Source: an uncultured Bacteroidales bacterium
GTDB taxonomy: Bacteria > Bacteroidota > Bacteroidia > Bacteroidales > Paludibacteraceae
Direction of reading: 5' to 3'
DNA: 11,238 bases
Assembly (NCBI GenBank): GCA_946405045.1
Contig: CAMJFV010000044.1
Span: 1 to 11,238, forward strand
Part shown: piece after piece, positions 8,027 through 11,238 of the stretch
How the letters are laid out: each line of letters opens with the position of its first letter
How positions within the stretch are numbered: position 1 is the stretch's first letter
The notes under the pieces: model-generated
Seen by the model: only the letters and a program-made list of their open reading frames with translations
Databases searched by the model: none
Told to the model about the DNA's origin: nothing
Program-made: the position numbers and the translations under genes

Positions 8027-8058
8027 AAGAGCCGAAAGCAATGCTTTCGGCTCTTTTT
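8027..8058 (+). terminator. Intrinsic terminator after the second esterase-xylanase gene
   Basis: A perfect 13-bp stem (8027-8039 with 8043-8055) closes on a 3-nt AAT loop and runs straight into a T tract. It is the cleaner version of the hairpin at 3491-3525, sharing AGAGCCG, AGCAATGCT and CGGCTCT. It separates the xylanase unit from the ammonia-lyase gene. Confidence 0.92.
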
Positions 8059-8112
8059 ATACGACTTTCTCCGCTTCCTTTGTGTCTCTAAAATCAAGCA
8101 TTTTGGTTCAAC

Positions 8113-8146
8113 TTGTTTTTTATTTGTCACTTAATGAGTAACTTTG
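8113..8146 (+). promoter_or_regulatory. Promoter of the ammonia-lyase gene
   Basis: TAACTTTG at 8139-8146 is a perfect TAnnTTTG -7 box, 16 bp before the start codon. A TTG at 8113-8115 could be the -33 element, with a 23-bp spacer that is a little long. The 18-bp element seen before the xylanase genes is absent, so this gene is probably not co-regulated with them. Confidence 0.55.
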
Positions 8147-8162
8147 CAAAAGTTTACAACAA

Positions 8163-9692
8163 ATGGAAATGGGAAAAATCGACTATATCTCTTTAAATGA
8201 CATTGAAAATATCCTCTACAAAGGTGAGCAACTTTCGTTCGCTTCCAACGTATGGGACAGAATAAACAGAAGCTACGACTTCTTGAAATCTTTCTCCGTA
8301 GACAGAATCATCTACGGAATCAACACTGGATTCGGACCTATGGCCCAGTGGCGTATCTCAGATGAAGACCGTGAGGCTCTACAATACAACATCATCCGCA
8401 GCCACTCAACCGGTGCAGGAGAACCTTTGCCTGACGTCTATGTGAAAGCAGCCATGATCGCTCGCGTCGGCACATTCACACAGGGAAAGAGCGGAATTCA
8501 CAAGAGCATAGTCGAACTTCTTATCAATTTCATCAACAAAGGCATCACACCATTCATTCCTGAACACGGAAGTGTCGGAGCCAGCGGTGACCTTGTTCAG
8601 CTCGCTCATCTTGCTCTCACAATGATTGGAGAAGGTGAGGTGTTCTACAAAGGTGAGAAACGTCCCGCAGGCGAAGTCATGAAAGAGTGCGGACTTGAGC
8701 CTATCAAGATGTTTATACGTGAAGGATTGTCGCTTACAAACGGCACTTCATTCATGACAGGTATCGGCTTAGTCAACCTTATAAACGCAAAAAAACTTCT
8801 ACGTTTCGCCACAATCGCAAGCGTGATGATGAATGAAATCGCAAGTTCTTACGACGATTTCATGTCGGAGCCGATAAATGCAGTCCGTCGTCAACGTGGA
8901 CAAGGCATCATCGCTGAGCAGATGCGTGAGATCGCGAAAGGAAGCAAATGTATGCTCGACAGAAAAAGTGAGATGTACGACAAGAAACACACAGAAAATG
9001 TGTTCACCCATAAAGTGCAGCCTTACTATTCGCTAAGATGCATTCCGCAGATTCTTGGACCTGTATTGGAGACGGTGGAGAATGTGGAGAGAGTGCTTAT
9101 CAACGAAGTCAACTCTGCTTGCGACAATCCAATCGTCGACCCAGAGACTGAAGAGGTTTACCACGGTGGTAATTTCCATGGCGACTATGTCTCTTTCGAG
9201 ATGGACAAACTAAAAATCGCCGTCACAAAGATGACGATGCTGTGCGAGCGTCAGATGAACTACCTGTTCCACGACAGAATCAACGGCATCCTTCCTCCAT
9301 TTGTTAATCTTGGCAAACTTGGTTTGAATTACGGTCTGCAGGCATCTCAGTTTACAGCCTGCTCTACTACAGCAGAATGTCAGACACTATCCAACCCAAT
9401 GTACGTGCATTCAATCCCTAACAACAATGATAATCAAGACATTGTGTCAATGGGAACGAATTCTGCTTTGATTGCAAGACGAGTGATAGACAACTCATTC
9501 CAAGTGATCGCGATCCACTTCATGGCAATCGTGCAAGCTGTGGACGCACTCGGATACGCAAACAAGTTGTCACCGCTGACAAACCGTGTCTACAAAGACA
9601 TCAGAGCCTTTTTCCCACGCTTCGAGGACGACACTCCTAAATATAAAGATATTGAAAAAATGATAATTTTCTTGAAAGAGCAAAGTTATTAA
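8163..9692 (+). CDS. Aromatic amino acid ammonia-lyase (HAL/PAL/TAL family), probably tyrosine ammonia-lyase
   Basis: This 509-residue cytoplasmic enzyme removes ammonia from an aromatic amino acid to give the trans-acrylate; from tyrosine the product is p-coumarate. Ala140-Ser141-Gly142 (GASGDL) is the triad that cyclises into the MIO electrophile. Other active-site residues are Tyr51 (YGINTGFG), Asn193 (NGTS), Tyr289 and Arg292 (YSLRC), and Phe338 (GNFHG). Two features favour tyrosine over histidine. The selectivity loop has Ser80-His81, and His here is typical of tyrosine lyases. The segment NDNQDIVSMG (422-431) resembles aromatic lyases, whereas histidine lyases have a QED with an imidazole-binding Glu. 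From memory, the whole chain closely follows the Flavobacterium johnsoniae tyrosine lyase. Such enzymes supply 4-hydroxycinnamoyl starters for flexirubin/aryl polyene pigments in Bacteroidota, but no pigment genes are visible here. Automated pipelines may call it HutH; no other hut gene is in the window. ATG codons exist at 8163 and 8169, and the choice changes only two residues. Confidence 0.88.
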   Translation: MEMGKIDYISLNDIENILYKGEQLSFASNVWDRINRSYDFLKSFSVDRIIYGINTGFGPMAQWRISDEDREALQYNIIRSHSTGAGEPLPDVYVKAAMIARVGTFTQGKSGIHKSIVELLINFINKGITPFIPEHGSVGASGDLVQLAHLALTMIGEGEVFYKGEKRPAGEVMKECGLEPIKMFIREGLSLTNGTSFMTGIGLVNLINAKKLLRFATIASVMMNEIASSYDDFMSEPINAVRRQRGQGIIAEQMREIAKGSKCMLDRKSEMYDKKHTENVFTHKVQPYYSLRCIPQILGPVLETVENVERVLINEVNSACDNPIVDPETEEVYHGGNFHGDYVSFEMDKLKIAVTKMTMLCERQMNYLFHDRINGILPPFVNLGKLGLNYGLQASQFTACSTTAECQTLSNPMYVHSIPNNNDNQDIVSMGTNSALIARRVIDNSFQVIAIHFMAIVQAVDALGYANKLSPLTNRVYKDIRAFFPRFEDDTPKYKDIEKMIIFLKEQSY

Positions 9693-9703
9693 CAATTATT
9701 GCA

Positions 9704-9711
9704 TATATTTG
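9704..9711 (+). promoter_or_regulatory. -7 box of the outer-membrane protein gene
   Basis: TATATTTG matches TAnnTTTG exactly and lies 12 bp after the ammonia-lyase stop and 33 bp before the ATG at 9745. No clear -33 TTG is at the standard distance. Its presence argues that translation cannot sensibly begin at the TTG at 9709, which lies inside the box. Confidence 0.5.
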
Positions 9712-9744
9712 CAGAAACATTGTTTATCGGTAACGACACAAGAT

Positions 9745-10563
9745 ATGAAAAACACGTTTTTTATAGGTTTGGCACTTTCGCTTTTTGTATGCTTCAATGC
9801 ATCCGCAAAAAAGTCGAGTGATGCGAAAAAAGCAGAGACTACACAAAAGGCGCCTCTAGAAGAAGCTTTTGATGAAGCTACTGCAAAAGAAAGAAACCCA
9901 GAGTTGAAAAAAGAGGACTGTTTGTATGAACCTCGTGAAGTAATGATAGAAGTACACGCAGGTTTGAACATGTCTGATTATTCATCAGACTATCATCAGA
10001 CAGACTACAAGTTTGGACCTTTCATTGGTATTGGTGCGGATTTCCCAATCAAGAACATATTCTCTATCGCCCCAGAGCTTAACATAAGCGTAATCGGTGC
10101 GAAAGTCAACTATACCGACACAATAAGAGCTAAAGAGCGTCTGACATATCTAGAGATTCCTCTCTACGCAAGATGGCAGTTCTCTCACAACCAGTCAAAA
10201 CCGTTTGTGGCTATCGCTCCTACAGTTGGTATCGGATTGGGTGGCAAAAGATGCTATGAGACTGACACACGTCTGATGGATCAGTCAGAGCAGGAGAAAG
10301 TGCCTTTGTTCGCTCCAAATCAGGAGACAGAGGAGACTAACGCAATCTATAAAAAAGCAGACTTTGGATTTAAAATAAAAGCAGGTGTATATGTAAAGAC
10401 AAAGTGGGCAGTAACAATTGGTTACCAGTTTGGTCTTGTAAACATCTGTAACAATAAATACTTCGATGAGATTATTCCGGGTTATTACAATGACAGAGTC
10501 ATCGTCAATGCCCCAAGCGTAAAGAACTCTAACATCTTTGCAGCTTACTCATACTACTGGTAA
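9745..10563 (+). CDS. Outer-membrane beta-barrel protein (PorT-like / OMP_b-brl family)
   Basis: This 272-residue protein is predicted to sit in the outer membrane. Residues 1-21 are a signal peptide (NASA|KK). Residues 22-62 are a Lys/Glu-rich polar stretch, probably periplasmic. From about 65 to the end there are eight amphipathic strands with turns, for example EVMIEVHAGLNM, FGPFIGIGADF, RLTYLEIPLYARWQF, KPFVAIAPTVGIGLG, WAVTIGYQFGLVNI and SNIFAAYSYYW. The chain ends in aromatic Tyr-Tyr-Trp, as barrel proteins usually do. This fits the small eight-stranded barrels annotated as PorT-family or outer membrane beta-barrel proteins in Bacteroidota; the specific role is unknown. I chose the ATG at 9745 because it starts the signal peptide directly. 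An upstream in-frame TTG at 9709 would add 12 residues and overlap the promoter. It probably forms an operon with the next gene, 9 bp downstream. Confidence 0.85.
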   Translation: MKNTFFIGLALSLFVCFNASAKKSSDAKKAETTQKAPLEEAFDEATAKERNPELKKEDCLYEPREVMIEVHAGLNMSDYSSDYHQTDYKFGPFIGIGADFPIKNIFSIAPELNISVIGAKVNYTDTIRAKERLTYLEIPLYARWQFSHNQSKPFVAIAPTVGIGLGGKRCYETDTRLMDQSEQEKVPLFAPNQETEETNAIYKKADFGFKIKAGVYVKTKWAVTIGYQFGLVNICNNKYFDEIIPGYYNDRVIVNAPSVKNSNIFAAYSYYW

Positions 10564-10572
10564 TAAAACAGC

Positions 10573-11238
10573 ATGACATTAAGGGCAGTCACATTGCTTA
10601 TAATCAGCATATTAACATTGGAAAACTGTTTAGCCGAACAGTTTTCCAAATTCTTTGTTGACTTTTTTGTAGACACAAAGACGCAGGCTGATAAGGTGAC
10701 ATACCCATATTTCCATAACGGAGACAGGACACTTGTCAAGAGTGGTTGGCAACCTATAAACCTAAAAAACAAGAACCGTATTGTGATTGTTTGTGTCGAC
10801 TCACTCGAATCCGTAACAAAAGAAGATGCCATCGACGTCACAATCACAAACGGAGCAAAGTTGAGCGGAGTAAAACATATCTTCAGCAAACAAGGACATA
10901 CATGGAAGCTCAACAATAGCAAAAACATTTCGTCAACAGATTACACTGACAAAAGTTTCATGACATTCATCGAAAGGTTCTCCACAGACGTCGATTATCA
11001 GAAAAAAAACATCATTTTCCCATTGCCCGAGAAGACGGTGCAAATTTCAGCCGACGGGAAAGAATCACAGACTGGCAGCAAACTACACATGCCACGCACA
11101 TGGGCACCTGTAGGATTCATAGGTCAGACAACACAGATATGCAGTTTCGTACAACCAGGAGAGGATGCCAACAACCGACGAATAGTGATATTCGAGAATG
11201 GCGAAAAAAGCCTCAGCTACAACTTCATCAACATCCGT
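10573..11238 (+). CDS. Exported protein of unknown function, DUF4348-like, cut by the window end
   Basis: The frame runs open from ATG 10573 for 222 codons to the last base, so the carboxyl end is missing. Residues 1-21 look like a signal peptide (hydrophobic VTLLIISILTL, cleavage CLA|EQ). The mature part has two similar halves. FSKFFVDFFVDTKTQ ending in TYPY (24-46) matches FMTFIERFSTDVDYQ ending in IFPL (129-151). This F-x2-F-x3-F-x2-D-x3-Q pattern before a Pro is what I recall of Bacteroidota DUF4348 proteins, but I could not check that. The start lies 9 bp after the beta-barrel gene, suggesting co-transcription and perhaps a shared envelope function. A strong inverted repeat covers codons 16-26. 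The function is not known. Confidence 0.72.
   Translation, partial: MTLRAVTLLIISILTLENCLAEQFSKFFVDFFVDTKTQADKVTYPYFHNGDRTLVKSGWQPINLKNKNRIVIVCVDSLESVTKEDAIDVTITNGAKLSGVKHIFSKQGHTWKLNNSKNISSTDYTDKSFMTFIERFSTDVDYQKKNIIFPLPEKTVQISADGKESQTGSKLHMPRTWAPVGFIGQTTQICSFVQPGEDANNRRIVIFENGEKSLSYNFINIR
10618..10649. repeat. Perfect 13-bp inverted repeat inside the start of the DUF4348-like gene
   Basis: TTGGAAAACTGTT (10618-10630) and its exact reverse complement AACAGTTTTCCAA (10637-10649) are separated by 6 bp. In RNA this is a stable hairpin 45-77 nt into the coding sequence, spanning the signal peptide cleavage region. No uninterrupted T tract follows directly, although T-rich sequence appears at about 10651-10668. 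It could be an attenuator, a translation-control hairpin or a protein site, or be chance. Confidence 0.6.

Noticed and set aside
8163..9692. Histidine ammonia-lyase (hutH) as the name
   Set aside because: The family is right, but NQDIVSMG replaces the histidine-lyase QED motif, overall similarity is to the Flavobacterium tyrosine lyase, and no other hut gene is present. Substrate is still unproven.
9709..9744. Upstream TTG start for the beta-barrel protein
   Set aside because: The TTG is inside the -7 box TATATTTG, and the extra 12 polar residues would precede an otherwise normal signal peptide.
10554..10928. 124-codon antisense frame at the right end
   Set aside because: It lies opposite a sense frame with a signal peptide, an internal repeat and tight spacing to the upstream gene. 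The antisense product shows no recognisable features.

Overview
The window looks like a piece of a fibre-degrading Bacteroidota (Bacteroidales-like) chromosome. Four things point there: two very large exported enzymes end in a type IX secretion (T9SS) C-terminal sorting domain; every promoter I can propose carries the Bacteroidota -7 box TAnnTTTG; an outer-membrane beta-barrel of the PorT-like kind is present; and the ammonia-lyase closely resembles the tyrosine ammonia-lyase of Flavobacterium as I remember it. All genes lie on the + strand. Plant cell wall (xylan) degradation suggests a gut, rumen or other lignocellulose habitat, which is inference.

Positions 1-8060 hold two adjacent paralogous transcription units. 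Each has its own promoter, one giant gene and its own intrinsic terminator, and all three parts are recognisably duplicated. The first gene (126-3467) encodes signal peptide - carbohydrate esterase - GH11 xylanase - CBM6 - GH11 xylanase - T9SS sorting domain. The second (3772-7995) encodes signal peptide - carbohydrate esterase - four GH11 xylanases in a row - T9SS sorting domain. All six GH11 domains keep both catalytic glutamates at the canonical 94-residue spacing, and both esterases keep a Ser-Asp-His triad. The predicted job is co-located removal of acetyl and/or feruloyl side groups and cleavage of the xylan backbone by one secreted or surface-bound polypeptide. This array of six GH11 domains in two neighbouring genes is the most unusual thing in the window.

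Positions 8100-9692 hold a free-standing MIO-type aromatic amino acid ammonia-lyase with its own promoter. Its residues fit tyrosine ammonia-lyase better than histidine ammonia-lyase. Then come an outer-membrane beta-barrel protein (9745-10563, own promoter) and, 9 bp after it, an exported protein of unknown function (10573 to the window edge, cut off) with two similar halves and a strong 13-bp inverted repeat near its start. No sequence feature ties these three genes functionally to the xylanases. No tRNA, rRNA, CRISPR array or insertion sequence was seen.
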